Positions 1 to 8,241 of a stretch of DNA of 64,000 nucleotides are shown here, piece by piece (the first letter of the stretch is position 1; every line of letters starts with the position of its first letter). Source of the DNA: Azospirillum brasilense (lineage in GTDB: Bacteria > Pseudomonadota > Alphaproteobacteria > Azospirillales > Azospirillaceae). The notes under the pieces were generated by a model. That model saw only the letters and a program-made list of their open reading frames with translations. It was not told where the DNA came from and did no database searches. The position numbers and the translations under genes were made by a program. The stretch spans positions 124,001-188,000 of the forward strand of contig NZ_CP032348.1 in NCBI RefSeq assembly GCF_005222205.1, given 5' to 3'.

Positions 1-1117
1 CCAGCTCGAACCCGGCGTCGGACAGGGCGCGCTCCAGGTGATGGATGTCCCGGCGCAGCAGGGCCAGCGTCTCCGGGCTTTCGGCCTGGACATGCAGGGC
101 GACGCGGGCGCCGCTCAGTTCGGCGACGACGCGGACGGGGCCAAGCTCCTCCGGCTTCAGGTCGATGTGGAACTCGCCGCCGCCCGCCTCGACGACGCGC
201 ACCAGCTGGCCGGCCACCTGAGCGGCGGGCAGCCGCGCCGCGGCGTTCTCACCGGGATGCGCCGCGTAGTGGGCCGCCGCGTGGGCCGCCGGCGGGGTGA
301 GGGCGGAGGGCAGCGGCGCCGTGCCGACGGGGTCCGCCGGGGAGGACGGCGCCGACAAGGCTTCCGGTCCGGCCGGATTGCCGCGGCCTTGTCCCTGTCC
401 CTGTCCCTGGCCCGGATTCTGGCCGGTGCCGCCGTTGGACGCGGCGTTGCCGCCCGCCTGGGCCATCGCCTGCTGAAGCTGCGCGGAGGGAGCCTGCGTC
501 GCGTCGCCTTTGGCCGGCGTCGCGGAGTCCTTGGCTTGGAACAGCGGGGCCGAGTCCGGTTTGGCGCCGGAAGCCGGCAGAGGAACGGACGGGGTGGCGG
601 GTGCCGCGGAGTCGGTCGCGGCCTGCGGCGTCGTCCCGTCCGGTCTGGCGTCCGGGATCGCCGCGGCGGTGGGCGCCATGGGCAGCGACGGGGCCGGCGG
701 CGGCGGGCTGGATTGGGCCGGAACCGGCGGCTGAGGCGCCGCACCGGTTTCCGCCGGGGGCGCCGGGACGGGTGGCGCTGTGGGCAGGCCAGCGGTCGAC
801 GGCACCGGCTCCGGCAAGCTCCCGGCCGCCGCGAGGCCCGGCGCCGTTGTCGGCGGTGGAGGGGTCAGCAGCGGCAGGAGCGCCGCCAGGGCGGCCTCGG
901 CGCCGGCCGGCGCGCCACCGGTCTGGGCGGAGGAGTCCGCTTGGTCACCGCCCGCATCGGCGCCGCCTTGCCCCGCCGCGTCGTCCAGCAGGTCGGCGAA
1001 GGGTGTGCCGGACGCCTCGTGCTCGCCCGGTCCTCCGGGAGACGGGGCCGCCGTCGCCTCCGTGGAACGGGCGGGGCGGGGCGGCGGGGCGGCGATGACG
1101 TCGGGAAGGCTGGGCAT
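1..1117 (-). CDS. fliK: Flagellar hook-length control protein FliK (3' end cut by window)
   Basis: The minus-strand frame opens with ATG at 1117 (MPSLPDVIAAPPPRP) and stays open to the left edge, giving 372 codons without the stop. Residues 1-290 or so are low-complexity Ala/Pro/Gly/Gln with a GQGQGQGQG run, as in the secreted ruler part of FliK. From about residue 305 the sequence becomes the conserved C-terminal hook-control domain, with HIDLKPEELGPVRVVAEL and then the helix ESPETLALLRRDIHHLERAL. FliK is exported through the flagellar type III apparatus and switches export from hook to filament subunits. It follows motE by about 30 bases and is the last visible gene of the fliL-fliM-DUF6468-motE-fliK run. 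The long plus-strand frame over it is a composition artefact. Confidence 0.85.
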   Translation of the reverse strand, partial: MPSLPDVIAAPPPRPARSTEATAAPSPGGPGEHEASGTPFADLLDDAAGQGGADAGGDQADSSAQTGGAPAGAEAALAALLPLLTPPPPTTAPGLAAAGSLPEPVPSTAGLPTAPPVPAPPAETGAAPQPPVPAQSSPPPPAPSLPMAPTAAAIPDARPDGTTPQAATDSAAPATPSVPLPASGAKPDSAPLFQAKDSATPAKGDATQAPSAQLQQAMAQAGGNAASNGGTGQNPGQGQGQGQGRGNPAGPEALSAPSSPADPVGTAPLPSALTPPAAHAAAHYAAHPGENAAARLPAAQVAGQLVRVVEAGGGEFHIDLKPEELGPVRVVAELSGARVALHVQAESPETLALLRRDIHHLERALSDAGFEL

Positions 1118-1149
1118 GATGTCTCTTGGTGAGAGAACCGCGACCGGGC

Positions 1150-1884
1150 TCAGTTCGTCGGTGTCTGCGTCAGGCGGACGGGCAGCGGGGCGGGCGGCGG
1201 CGGGCGGTCGCCGGGCAGGGCGCGGCGTTGCAGGACGAGGCGGGTGACCTCGCGCGCCTTGCCGTCCTCCAACTCCGCGATGATGGGGGCGGAGCGGCGC
1301 TCGGCCATGCGGTCCAGCACGTCGATGATGATGTCGGTTTCCAGGTCGTTGAAGATGCGCGCGGCGTCGCGCGGCTTCATCGTCTCGTAGATCGTCACCA
1401 TGCGCTTCAGATCCTCCGCCTGGAGGTTGGAGCGCTGCTGCATCAGCGCCTCCACATCGCGCTTGATGGCGCTCAGCTTCTGGATCTGTGCGGTGGCGCG
1501 GGTCTCGGCGGCGGCCAGCACCGCTTCCGCCTCGCCGAGATGGCGGGTGCGGGCGGTCACGTCGGCCTTCTGCTCCGCGATGGCGGCGCGCAGGGCCGGG
1601 TCGGTGCAACTCGCCGCGGGCAGGGCGGCGTCCGCGGGCGGGGCCGCCGGGGTCATCGGCAGCGCCGCCATGGCGGGGCTTGCCACGGTGGACGCCGGCT
1701 CCGGCACGGCGTCCGGAGACGTCTCCGCGCCGGCCTTCAGGTCCTTGGCCCAGGGGCGCTCATGCTTGCCGAACTCGCGGTCGAACTGCTGGGCGACCAC
1801 CGGCAGCCCTTCCATCAGCGAGCCGAGCTTGAGCGGCAGCACCATCAGGATCGCCACCAGCGTGATGGGAAGTACGCGCAGCAT
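1150..1884 (-). CDS. motE: MotE-like flagellar protein (MgtE N-domain-like)
   Basis: 244 residues. An N-terminal hydrophobic helix (about residues 2-20, LPITLVAILMVLPLKL) would anchor it or act as a signal. A long Ala/Glu-rich coiled-coil part follows. The C-terminal part (about 150-220) contains MKPRDAARIFNDLETDIII and MAERRSAPIIAELEDGKA, the MgtE intracellular-domain-like module of the alphaproteobacterial MotE family. In Sinorhizobium MotE is a periplasmic chaperone for the motor protein MotC; a similar flagellar role here is inferred. Its start lies 3 bases after the DUF6468 stop, so the two are almost certainly cotranscribed. The assignment to MotE rather than a general MgtE-domain protein rests on the flagellar context. 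Confidence 0.7.
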   Translation of the reverse strand: MLRVLPITLVAILMVLPLKLGSLMEGLPVVAQQFDREFGKHERPWAKDLKAGAETSPDAVPEPASTVASPAMAALPMTPAAPPADAALPAASCTDPALRAAIAEQKADVTARTRHLGEAEAVLAAAETRATAQIQKLSAIKRDVEALMQQRSNLQAEDLKRMVTIYETMKPRDAARIFNDLETDIIIDVLDRMAERRSAPIIAELEDGKAREVTRLVLQRRALPGDRPPPPAPLPVRLTQTPTN

Positions 1885-1887
1885 GGC

Positions 1888-2526
1888 TCAGCGCTCCGGT
1901 CCGATGGCCCGCAGCCGGGCGTAGAAGGCGTTGGCGGCCTGCTGCCGCGCGCCGCCGGTGTCCACGGTGGTTTCGGCGGTCTCAATGGCGGCCTCCTCCG
2001 GGGCCGGCGCCATCCCCTCCGCCGGGCGTGCGGCGGCCCCGGCCAGCGCGGCGACGCGCATCGGGCGGAAACCGTCCTCGTCTTCCGGCGCGTCGCTGTC
2101 CGGCGCGGGCACCGGTTCCGTGACGGTGGCAGGGGCGGCGGCGGGCGGCGGGACCGGGCGGGGCCGCGGGCGCGGTGCCGGGCCGTCCTCAAGCCGGCGG
2201 ACCAGGGCGCGGGCCTCCTGCACGGACGCCTCGATGCGCTTGGACGCCCGCTCGCAGGAGCCGAGAACCAGCGCCGCCTCCTCGGTCACGCCCTTGGCGC
2301 GGTCGAGCCCGTCGGACAGCTTGGCCGAGGCCTCCGTCGCGGCGGCGACCAGACGCTGCACCGAGGCCTCGGTCTCGTCGATGGTCTTGGAGAAGGTGCC
2401 GATCAGCGCGCCGATCTCGGCCTGGCTGGAGCGCATCACCTTCAGCCGCTTGTTGACGATCACCAGGAACACCGTGGCGGTGACGAGCATGACCGCCAGG
2501 ACGGCGTCAATGAGGAATGAGACCAT
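1888..2526 (-). CDS. DUF6468-like flagellar-cluster membrane protein
   Basis: 212 residues. A single N-terminal membrane helix (about 4-23, LIDAVLAVMLVTATVFLVIV) is followed by a predicted coiled coil (about 30-140, with EIGALIGTFSKTIDETEASV and heptad-like spacing) and then a disordered Pro/Ala/Glu tail. This matches the DUF6468 proteins found inside alphaproteobacterial flagellar operons; no biochemical role is established. The ATG at 2526 lies inside the 3' end of fliM, overlapping it by 20 bases, which implies translational coupling. Its topology (one membrane helix, coiled coil in the cytoplasm or periplasm) would suit a scaffold around the motor, but that is inference. Confidence 0.65.
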   Translation of the reverse strand: MVSFLIDAVLAVMLVTATVFLVIVNKRLKVMRSSQAEIGALIGTFSKTIDETEASVQRLVAAATEASAKLSDGLDRAKGVTEEAALVLGSCERASKRIEASVQEARALVRRLEDGPAPRPRPRPVPPPAAAPATVTEPVPAPDSDAPEDEDGFRPMRVAALAGAAARPAEGMAPAPEEAAIETAETTVDTGGARQQAANAFYARLRAIGPER

Positions 2527-3613
2527 CGATCAGCTCCTGCTTGGTCTCCAGGTCGGTGTCGATCTTGACGGAGATGTTGCCGTTGCGCTGGCCCATGTGG
2601 CCGGCGAAGAGGGGGGTGGTCTTGCTCTGCAGCACCACCGGCGCGTCGGGGTCGATGCGCAGCTTCAGCGAGGTGCCCTTCTCCCAGTTCAGCACCTCGC
2701 CCAGCGAGACCTGCGTCTGCTGCAGCACGGCGACGAGGTCCAGCTTGGCGCGCATCAGCTCGGCCTTCAGGTGGCTTTCCCACACCGTGTCATGGCCGAA
2801 CTTCTCGCCCATGAAGGTCTGCACCAGCTTGCCGCGCACCGGCTCCAGCGTGGCGTAGGGGATGACCACCTCGGCGTGGCCGGTTCGGCGCTCCACCTCC
2901 ACCGCGATGCGCACGCGGATCACCGCGTTGGTGGCGCGGGTGATGGTGGCGAACTGCGGGTTCGTCTCCAGCCGGTCGAAGGTGAAGTCGATGGGCGTGA
3001 TCGGGTCGAAGGACTGGCTGAGGTCCTGGAGGATGACCCGGATCAGCCGCTCGGTGATCTTGCGCTCGATGGAGGTGTAGGTGCGCCCGTCGATGCGCCG
3101 GGCGCGGCTGCGCCGCCCGCCCAGCAGCACGTCCATCATGCAGTAGATCAGCGCGCTGTCGACCGACACGACGATGTGGTTGTCCCACTGCTCCGCCCGC
3201 GCGACGCCGACCAGGGCCGGAAGCTCGATGGTGTCGAGGAACTCGTTGTAGCGCAGCCAGTCGATGCGCAGCAGGCTGGCCTCCACGCTGGTCGAGGAGA
3301 ACTGGCGCAGCGACGTGTTCAGCAGCCGGACCATGCGGTCGAAGACCACGTCCAGCATCGGCAGCCGGTCCTTGTTGACCGTCGTCGTGCTGATCAGCCG
3401 CTCGATGGCGCGGGTCTGCCCGGCGGATTCCGTCTGCGGCCCGACGGCGAAGTTCAGCAGGCGGTCGATCTCCTCCTGGCTCAGCTCCTTGGTGTCGGCC
3501 ATCAGGGCGGCGGCCTCGGACTCACCGGAGCCGGCGTCCAGGCCCCAGTCGAGATCGTCCCCGGAGCCGTCGCCATGCTCGCCGCCGTCGTCCGTGTCGA
3601 TGGGAGTGCTCAT
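2507..3613 (-). CDS. fliM: Flagellar motor switch protein FliM
   Basis: 368 residues, a little longer than enterobacterial FliM. Residues 44-54 (LSQEEIDRLLN) are the N-terminal CheY-binding motif, preceded by an acidic Gly/Asp tail. The middle domain (about 60-260) contains LPMLDVVFDRMVRLLN and the C-terminal SpoA-type domain (about 280-360) ends ETKQELIDGLIPH. FliM is the C-ring protein that binds phospho-CheY and, with FliG and FliN, sets rotation direction. The frame stays open far upstream of 3613, but MSTPIDTDD is the right start because it begins just after the fliL stop and gives the family length. The gene order fliL-fliM is conserved in many bacteria; fliN is in the opposite block here. 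Confidence 0.93.
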   Translation of the reverse strand: MSTPIDTDDGGEHGDGSGDDLDWGLDAGSGESEAAALMADTKELSQEEIDRLLNFAVGPQTESAGQTRAIERLISTTTVNKDRLPMLDVVFDRMVRLLNTSLRQFSSTSVEASLLRIDWLRYNEFLDTIELPALVGVARAEQWDNHIVVSVDSALIYCMMDVLLGGRRSRARRIDGRTYTSIERKITERLIRVILQDLSQSFDPITPIDFTFDRLETNPQFATITRATNAVIRVRIAVEVERRTGHAEVVIPYATLEPVRGKLVQTFMGEKFGHDTVWESHLKAELMRAKLDLVAVLQQTQVSLGEVLNWEKGTSLKLRIDPDAPVVLQSKTTPLFAGHMGQRNGNISVKIDTDLETKQELIDGLIPH

Positions 3614-3630
3614 CCGTTCCTCTGGGTCGG

Positions 3631-4131
3631 CTATTGGGTGAGAAGGCTGCGCAGCAGGACGTCGGACACCGTGTCCGGGCCGAGGATCAGGTTGAAGCGG
3701 CGGCGCAGCTCCCCGCGCAGCCGCAGCAGGCCGGCGGAACCGCGCAGGTCGTGCTGGTCGATGTTGCGCAGGAACTCCTGCTGGGCGTTGACGAGGTGGG
3801 GCATCGCCTGCTCCACCCGGCCGCGGTCCTTGGGCGCCAGGGCCAGCGTCACCCCGATCTTCATGAAGCGCGACGGCGTGTCGGGGCGCAGGTTCACCAG
3901 CAGCTCCGGCATGTCGAGCGTCGCCTGGACTGGTTCGGCGATGGGCGTGCCCTCGAACAGCCGCGCCACCCCGTCCGGCCCGACGGCCATCCAGTAGCCG
4001 CCGAACCCGGCCGCGGCGACGCCGCACAGGGCGGCCGCGCCCAGCGCCAGCCGGGCCAGCGGCAGCACGATGACGTACATCCGCTGCCGGCCCGGCGTTC
4101 CCGTCCTTGCCTTTCCAGCATCTGTATTCAT
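3631..4131 (-). CDS. fliL: Flagellar basal body-associated protein FliL
   Basis: 166 residues from ATG 4131. This start is preferred over a TTG 18 bases upstream because GGAGG sits 8-9 bases before the ATG. A short cytoplasmic head (TDAGKARTGTPGRQR) leads into one membrane helix (about 25-45, LALGAAALCGVAAAGFGGYW), then the periplasmic FliL domain with MPELLVNLRPDTPSRFMKIG and a C-terminal segment LRRRFNLILGPDTVSDVLL. FliL surrounds the stator units at the basal body and supports torque in many species. It is the first gene of the minus block and its start faces fliF across a 187-base spacer. Confidence 0.88.
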   Translation of the reverse strand: MNTDAGKARTGTPGRQRMYVIVLPLARLALGAAALCGVAAAGFGGYWMAVGPDGVARLFEGTPIAEPVQATLDMPELLVNLRPDTPSRFMKIGVTLALAPKDRGRVEQAMPHLVNAQQEFLRNIDQHDLRGSAGLLRLRGELRRRFNLILGPDTVSDVLLRSLLTQ

Positions 4132-4318
4132 CGCGACCGGCGCCTCCAAAATACCGAAAATTTGAGAGACTGTTTTAAACGATCAAGTTTTAGCGACTTC
4201 CTTCCGGTCTATCTTCGCGGCTTTTACTCCGCTTAAAAGTCATCCCGGTAGGTTGTGAAGGCTCACGGGGTGAACATTACGGTCCCCGCTTTTCGGAAAC
4301 TTTAAAGGTGCGGGTGTC
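4132..4318. promoter_or_regulatory. Divergent fliL / fliF promoter region
   Basis: This 187-base spacer is clearly more AT-rich than its surroundings (runs such as ATTTGAGAGACTGTTTTAAAC and CGCTTAAAAGTC) and separates the divergent fliL and fliF starts. It must hold the promoters of both flagellar blocks. I saw half-sites of TTAA type but no complete TTAA-N7-TTAA box and no convincing sigma-54 TGGCAC-N5-TTGC element, so the controlling factor is not settled. Confidence 0.4.
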
Positions 4319-6019
4319 GTGACGGGACTGATCGACAATCTGCGGACGCTTGGGCGCACGCGCCTTCTGGTGCTGGCCGGCACGGGCGTCGGCATCGTCC
4401 TGGCGGTCGCCACCATGGCGGTGCTGCTGTCGCGGCCGCACATGACGCCGCTCTACACCGGGCTGGAACCGGCGGAGGCCGGGCGCATCGTCAAGGCGGT
4501 GGAGGCCATGGGCGTGCCGGTGTCCGCCGCCTTCGACGGCACCGCCGTCCAGGTGCCGGAGGCCGAGGTGCCGCGGCTGCGCATGCTGCTGGCCGAGAAG
4601 GGCCTGCCGTCGCGCGGCGGCATCGGCTACGAGCTGTTCGACACCGACAAGCCGCTGGGCATCACCAGCTTCATGCAGCGGATGAACCGGCTGCGCGCCA
4701 TGGAAGGCGAACTGGCCCGCACCATCGAGACGCTGTCCGGCATCGAGGCGGCGCGCGTCCACATCGTGCTTCCCGACCGGGAGGAGTTCTCGCGCGCCGC
4801 CCCCACCCCGACCGCCTCCATCGTGGTGCGCATGCGGGGCCGGGCACCGCTGGAGCGGCGGCAGGCGCTGTCGATCCGCCACCTCGTCTCCGCCGCCGTG
4901 CCCAACCTGAAGCCGAGCGCCGTCACCGTGCTCGACGCCTCCGGCGAGGTGCTGCTGACCGAGGAGGACGGCGACGCCCGCTCCTCGGCGAAGGTGGACG
5001 GGCTGCGCGCCGGGCATGAGACGCGCATCTCCCGCGCCATCGAGCAGATGCTGGTGGCGCGGCTGGGACAGGGCAATGTTCGCGTTCAGGTTGCTGTCGA
5101 CGTCGAAACCAAGCGCGAGGTCGTGCGCAGCCAGAGCTTCGACCCGAACAGCCAGGTCGTCCGCTCCACCCAGACGGTGCAGGAGCAGGACCGCAGCCTG
5201 GACAGCACGGGCGAGCCGCCGGTCACCGCCGAGCAGAACCTGCCGCAGCGCGAGGTCCGCGCCCAGGCCCAGAACAACCGCTCCTCCTCCGACTCCAAGC
5301 GCCAGGAGGAGACGGTCAATTACGAGATTTCCAACGTCGCCCGCGAAACGGTGATCGAGCCGGGCGACATCCGCCGGGTCAGCGTCGCCGTGCTGGTCAA
5401 CGGCACCTGGGCGACGGCGCAGGACGGCACCCGCAGCTACGAGGCCCGTTCGCCCGAGGAACTGCAGCGCATCACCGAGCTGGTGCGCTCCGCCATGGGC
5501 TTCAGCGAGGCGCGCGGCGACCGGGTCACCGTCGACAACCTGGAGTTCGTCAATCTCGCCCCCGAGCTGGGCGCCCGCGAGCCGATGGCGGAGATCGTCG
5601 ACACGCTCAGCCGCAACGTGATGACGCTGATCCAGTGGGTGATCCTGCTGGTGCTCTGCGGGTTGCTGATCGTGCTGGGGCTGCGCCCGCTGATCCGCCG
5701 CGTCTTTCCGGCGCCGGAGCCGGTGGCGGCCGAAGCCCCGACCCCGGCGCTGGCCGCGGGAGCCGCGATGCCGCAGCTCGCCGGCCCGGCCATGGGCGGC
5801 GATCCCGCCATGCAGGCGGCCCAGCTCACCGACGCGGGCGAGATGGCAACCGCGGCTCTGCCGGGCATCGAGGAGACGATGGACCAGCTCATCGAGCTGC
5901 GCACGGTGGAGGGCCGGGTGCGCGCCTCCTCCATCCGCCGGCTGGGCGACATCGTCGACCAGTATCCCGATGAGGCGATCGACATCCTGCGCTCCTGGCT
6001 CTACGAGGAGGCGGTCTGA
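4319..6019 (+). CDS. fliF: Flagellar MS-ring protein FliF
   Basis: 566 residues, GTG start at 4319. The N-terminal membrane helix is at about 18-38 (LVLAGTGVGIVLAVATMAVLL) and the second near 435-456 (MTLIQWVILLVLCGLLIVLG). Between them are the YscJ/FliF ring-building motifs (GLEPAEAGRIVKAVEAMGVP, EGELARTIETLSGIEAARVH) and a Gln/Ser-rich linker. The C-terminal tail (DIVDQYPDEAIDILRSWLYE) is the cytoplasmic FliG-binding peptide. FliF forms the inner-membrane ring on which the switch and export gate assemble. Its stop TGA shares a base with the ATG of fliH (TGATG), so the plus block fliF-fliH-fliN-fliP is tightly coupled. Confidence 0.95.
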   Translation: MTGLIDNLRTLGRTRLLVLAGTGVGIVLAVATMAVLLSRPHMTPLYTGLEPAEAGRIVKAVEAMGVPVSAAFDGTAVQVPEAEVPRLRMLLAEKGLPSRGGIGYELFDTDKPLGITSFMQRMNRLRAMEGELARTIETLSGIEAARVHIVLPDREEFSRAAPTPTASIVVRMRGRAPLERRQALSIRHLVSAAVPNLKPSAVTVLDASGEVLLTEEDGDARSSAKVDGLRAGHETRISRAIEQMLVARLGQGNVRVQVAVDVETKREVVRSQSFDPNSQVVRSTQTVQEQDRSLDSTGEPPVTAEQNLPQREVRAQAQNNRSSSDSKRQEETVNYEISNVARETVIEPGDIRRVSVAVLVNGTWATAQDGTRSYEARSPEELQRITELVRSAMGFSEARGDRVTVDNLEFVNLAPELGAREPMAEIVDTLSRNVMTLIQWVILLVLCGLLIVLGLRPLIRRVFPAPEPVAAEAPTPALAAGAAMPQLAGPAMGGDPAMQAAQLTDAGEMATAALPGIEETMDQLIELRTVEGRVRASSIRRLGDIVDQYPDEAIDILRSWLYEEAV

Positions 6020-6750
6020 TGGGGTACCCGCGCTACCGCTTCGACCTGCGCTTCGACAGCACGGCCCAGGCTGCGGCGCAGGCGGCGGCGGAGTTCGGTT
6101 CCCCTCCCGAGCCGGACCCCGTCGATCCGCTCGACGACATCGTCCATTCCGAACGCCACCTTCAGGCCGCCGTCTACGGCGCCGAGGTCCGCGCCTTTGC
6201 CGAGGGGGTGGAGCAGGGCCGGCGCGAGGGGGCGGCGGAGGCCGCGGCCCGCACCGACGCCGCCCTGGCGCAGGCGCTCTCCCACCTCGACGAGCAGCTG
6301 GCCGCCTTGGACGACCGCTTCGCCGACGCCCTGCGCGGGGTGGAGGCGCAAGGGTCGGCGGTGATGCTGGCGCTCGTCCGCCGCCTCGCCCCGGCGCTGC
6401 TGGAGCGGATCGGCGCGGCCGAGACCGAACGGCTCGCCGTGGACGCCCTGCGGCTGGCCGGCGGGTCGCCGCGGCTGAGGCTGCGCGTCCATCCCGATCT
6501 CGCGGAGCCCGTCCGCGCCCGGCTGGCCGACCCGGAGTCCCTTGGCTTCAAGGGCGCGCTGGAGGTCGTCGCCGACCCGTCCCTACCGCCCGGTGGGCTC
6601 GACGCCGCCTGGGAAGCCGGGGGCCTGCGCTACGACCCCGCCGCGGTGGAGCGCGCCGTCGACGGCCTGTGCGACCGCGCGCTGGCCGCCCTGTCCACCG
6701 AACATGACCTCTTCACCGACACGGAAAGCACCGCATCATGGCCCCACTGA
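6019..6750 (+). CDS. fliH: Flagellar assembly protein FliH
   Basis: 243 residues. It is Ala/Glu-rich with long amphipathic helices (for example AFAEGVEQGRREGAAEAAAR, about 60-80) that fit the dimeric stalk of FliH, and a C-terminal part (SPRLRLRVHPDLAEPVRARL, about 155-175) like the FliI-binding domain. FliH binds the export ATPase FliI and regulates its activity below the export gate. Sequence conservation of FliH is weak in general, so position carries much of the call: it sits between fliF and fliN, overlaps both, and has the expected size. fliI itself is not in this window. Confidence 0.75.
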   Translation: MGYPRYRFDLRFDSTAQAAAQAAAEFGSPPEPDPVDPLDDIVHSERHLQAAVYGAEVRAFAEGVEQGRREGAAEAAARTDAALAQALSHLDEQLAALDDRFADALRGVEAQGSAVMLALVRRLAPALLERIGAAETERLAVDALRLAGGSPRLRLRVHPDLAEPVRARLADPESLGFKGALEVVADPSLPPGGLDAAWEAGGLRYDPAAVERAVDGLCDRALAALSTEHDLFTDTESTASWPH

Positions 6751-7079
6751 ACCTCGACGTCCTGGAAGACGACGCCAAGCCCGCCGAGAAGGACGCCGCG
6801 GGCATCCCCGCCGCCGCCGTGGCCGGCGGCTCGATGAACGCCATCTACAACGTCCCGGTGGACGTTCAGGTCGTGCTGGGCCGCACCAGCATGCTGGTGG
6901 CGCAGCTCCTGAAGCTCGGCCGCGGCGCCGTGGTGGAGCTGGAGCGCAAGGTCGACGAGCCGGTGGAGGTCCTGGTGAACCACCGTCTGGTCGCCCGCGG
7001 CGAGGTGGTGATCGTCGAGGACCAGCGGCTGGGCGTCACGCTGACCGAGATCGTGCGCACCGATCTGGCGATCGATTGA
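6738..7079 (+). CDS. fliN: Flagellar motor switch protein FliN
   Basis: 113 residues. The variable N-terminal 35 residues (DDAKPAEKDAAGIPAAA) precede the SpoA/FliN domain, with VPVDVQVVLGRTSMLVAQLL, LGRGAVVELERKVDEPVEVL and VNHRLVARGEVVIVEDQRLG, the canonical order of the family. FliN packs at the bottom of the C-ring with FliM and also docks FliH. The ATG at 6738 lies 13 bases inside fliH. About 40 bases separate its stop from fliP. Confidence 0.94.
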   Translation: MAPLNLDVLEDDAKPAEKDAAGIPAAAVAGGSMNAIYNVPVDVQVVLGRTSMLVAQLLKLGRGAVVELERKVDEPVEVLVNHRLVARGEVVIVEDQRLGVTLTEIVRTDLAID

Positions 7080-7121
7080 CCCGGTGTTGACCCCTCGGCA
7101 CCGCATCCACGGGTTCCCGCC

Positions 7122-7904
7122 ATGATCCGACGCCTGTTCCTGTACGGCCTTCCCGCCGCGCTCGCCGTGCTGCTTCCCGCGGCGGCCTGGGCGCAGGGCA
7201 GCGGGCTGGACCTGTCCTCCATCGGCAGCGCGCTCGGCAGCGCCACGGGGGAGAGCGGGTCGCTGTCCGGGCGCGTCATCCAGGGCATCGTCCTGCTGAC
7301 GGTGCTCAGCGTGGCGCCGGGCCTGCTGGTCATGGCGACCTCCTTCACCCGGATCATCGTCGTGCTGTCGCTGCTGCGCTCCGCGCTGGGGCTTCAGCAG
7401 TCGCCGCCGAACATGGTGCTGATCAGCCTCGCCATGTTCCTGACCTTCCACATCATGGGGCCGGTCTTCGACGCGGCGTGGCAGGACGGGCTGCGCCCCA
7501 TGCTGAACGAGCAGGTGACCCAGGAGCAGGGGCTGGAGCGGATGGTCGAGCCCTTCCGCAACTTCATGGCCTCCCAGGTGCGGGACAAGGACCTGTCGGC
7601 CTTCGCCGGCTTTTCCGGCAAGCCGGAGGCGGAGCAGCCGAAGACGGCGGCCACCGCCGACCTGCGCGTTCTGGTCCCGGCCTTCCTGCTGTCGGAACTG
7701 CGCCGTGCCTTCGAGATCGGCTTCCTGATCTTCCTGCCCTTCCTGGTGATCGACATGGTGGTGGCGGCGGTGCTGATGGCGATGGGCATGATGATGCTGC
7801 CGCCGGTGATGATCGCGCTGCCCTTCAAGATCATCTTCTTCGTCCTGACCGACGGCTGGTTCCTGATCGCCAACAGCCTGATCCGCTCCTATGGGGGAAC
7901 CTGA
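7122..7904 (+). CDS. fliP: Flagellar type III export gate protein FliP
   Basis: 260 residues. A cleavable-looking signal peptide (1-25, ending AAAWAQ) is typical of FliP. Four membrane segments follow: about 48-72 (IVLLTVLSVAPGLLVMATSF), 75-105 (SLLRSALGLQQSPPNMVLIS), and two C-terminal helices around IGFLIFLPFLVIDMVVAAVL and MMLPPVMIALPFKIIFFVL. FliP is the main pore subunit of the FliPQR export gate. fliQ and fliR are not adjacent here, so the gate genes are split in this genome. A small gene follows 4 bases after its stop. Confidence 0.95.
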   Translation: MIRRLFLYGLPAALAVLLPAAAWAQGSGLDLSSIGSALGSATGESGSLSGRVIQGIVLLTVLSVAPGLLVMATSFTRIIVVLSLLRSALGLQQSPPNMVLISLAMFLTFHIMGPVFDAAWQDGLRPMLNEQVTQEQGLERMVEPFRNFMASQVRDKDLSAFAGFSGKPEAEQPKTAATADLRVLVPAFLLSELRRAFEIGFLIFLPFLVIDMVVAAVLMAMGMMMLPPVMIALPFKIIFFVLTDGWFLIANSLIRSYGGT

Positions 7905-7908
7905 CGCG

Positions 7909-8232
7909 ATGACCGAGCCCCGGCTGCTGCCCGCCGTTCCCTCCGCCGGCCTGTCGGCGCCGCCCGCCGCACCCCCCGCCGGGGCGTCGGGGATGGCCGA
8001 CAGCGTGACCGCCTTCGCCAAGCGGCGCGGCGTCACGGTGGACGACGAGACGGCCGTCGTCACCCTCCTGAACGCGCTCGACCCCAACCCGCTGGTGCCG
8101 CACCGCATGGTGCTGGTCGCCGGCAGCGTCCTGGCGAACGCCTTCCGTCACGACCGTCTGCAGGGCGACCGCCCCGTGGAGCGGGATGACGAGTCCGACC
8201 ACTCCACCCTGACCGCCGACCGCTTCTTCTGA
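7909..8232 (+). CDS. Small protein between fliP and fliG, possibly FlhB-tail-like (FlhX-type)
   Basis: 107 residues from ATG 7909, 4 bases after the fliP stop, with GGGGGAA upstream. The first 30 residues are Pro/Ala-rich. Residues 35-80 (VTAFAKRRGVTVDDETAVVT, then LNALDPNPLVPHRMVLVAGS and VLANAFRH) follow the pattern of the C-terminal part of FlhB after its cleavage site: 'G-V-x-V-x-(D/E)...LL.ALD....(I/V)P..m...a.vla..fR'. It has no membrane helices and no NPTH autocleavage motif. If the resemblance is real it would be a free-standing FlhB C-tail homologue (FlhX/YlxH-like export-switch helper). This is an inference from pattern and context; otherwise the protein is unknown. Confidence 0.5.
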   Translation: MTEPRLLPAVPSAGLSAPPAAPPAGASGMADSVTAFAKRRGVTVDDETAVVTLLNALDPNPLVPHRMVLVAGSVLANAFRHDRLQGDRPVERDDESDHSTLTADRFF

Positions 8233-8241
8233 GGTGCCAGC

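Noticed and set aside
38..1132. Long plus-strand frame over fliK
   Set aside because: It is Arg/Gly-rich low-complexity text antisense to a frame with a clear FliK C-terminal domain.
3614..4027. Upstream extension of the fliM frame
   Set aside because: It reads through the fliL gene on the same strand in another frame; MSTPIDTDD at 3613 gives the family length.
4132..4318. Sigma-54 promoter for fliF/fliL
   Set aside because: No TGGCAC-N5-TTGC match was found on either strand.
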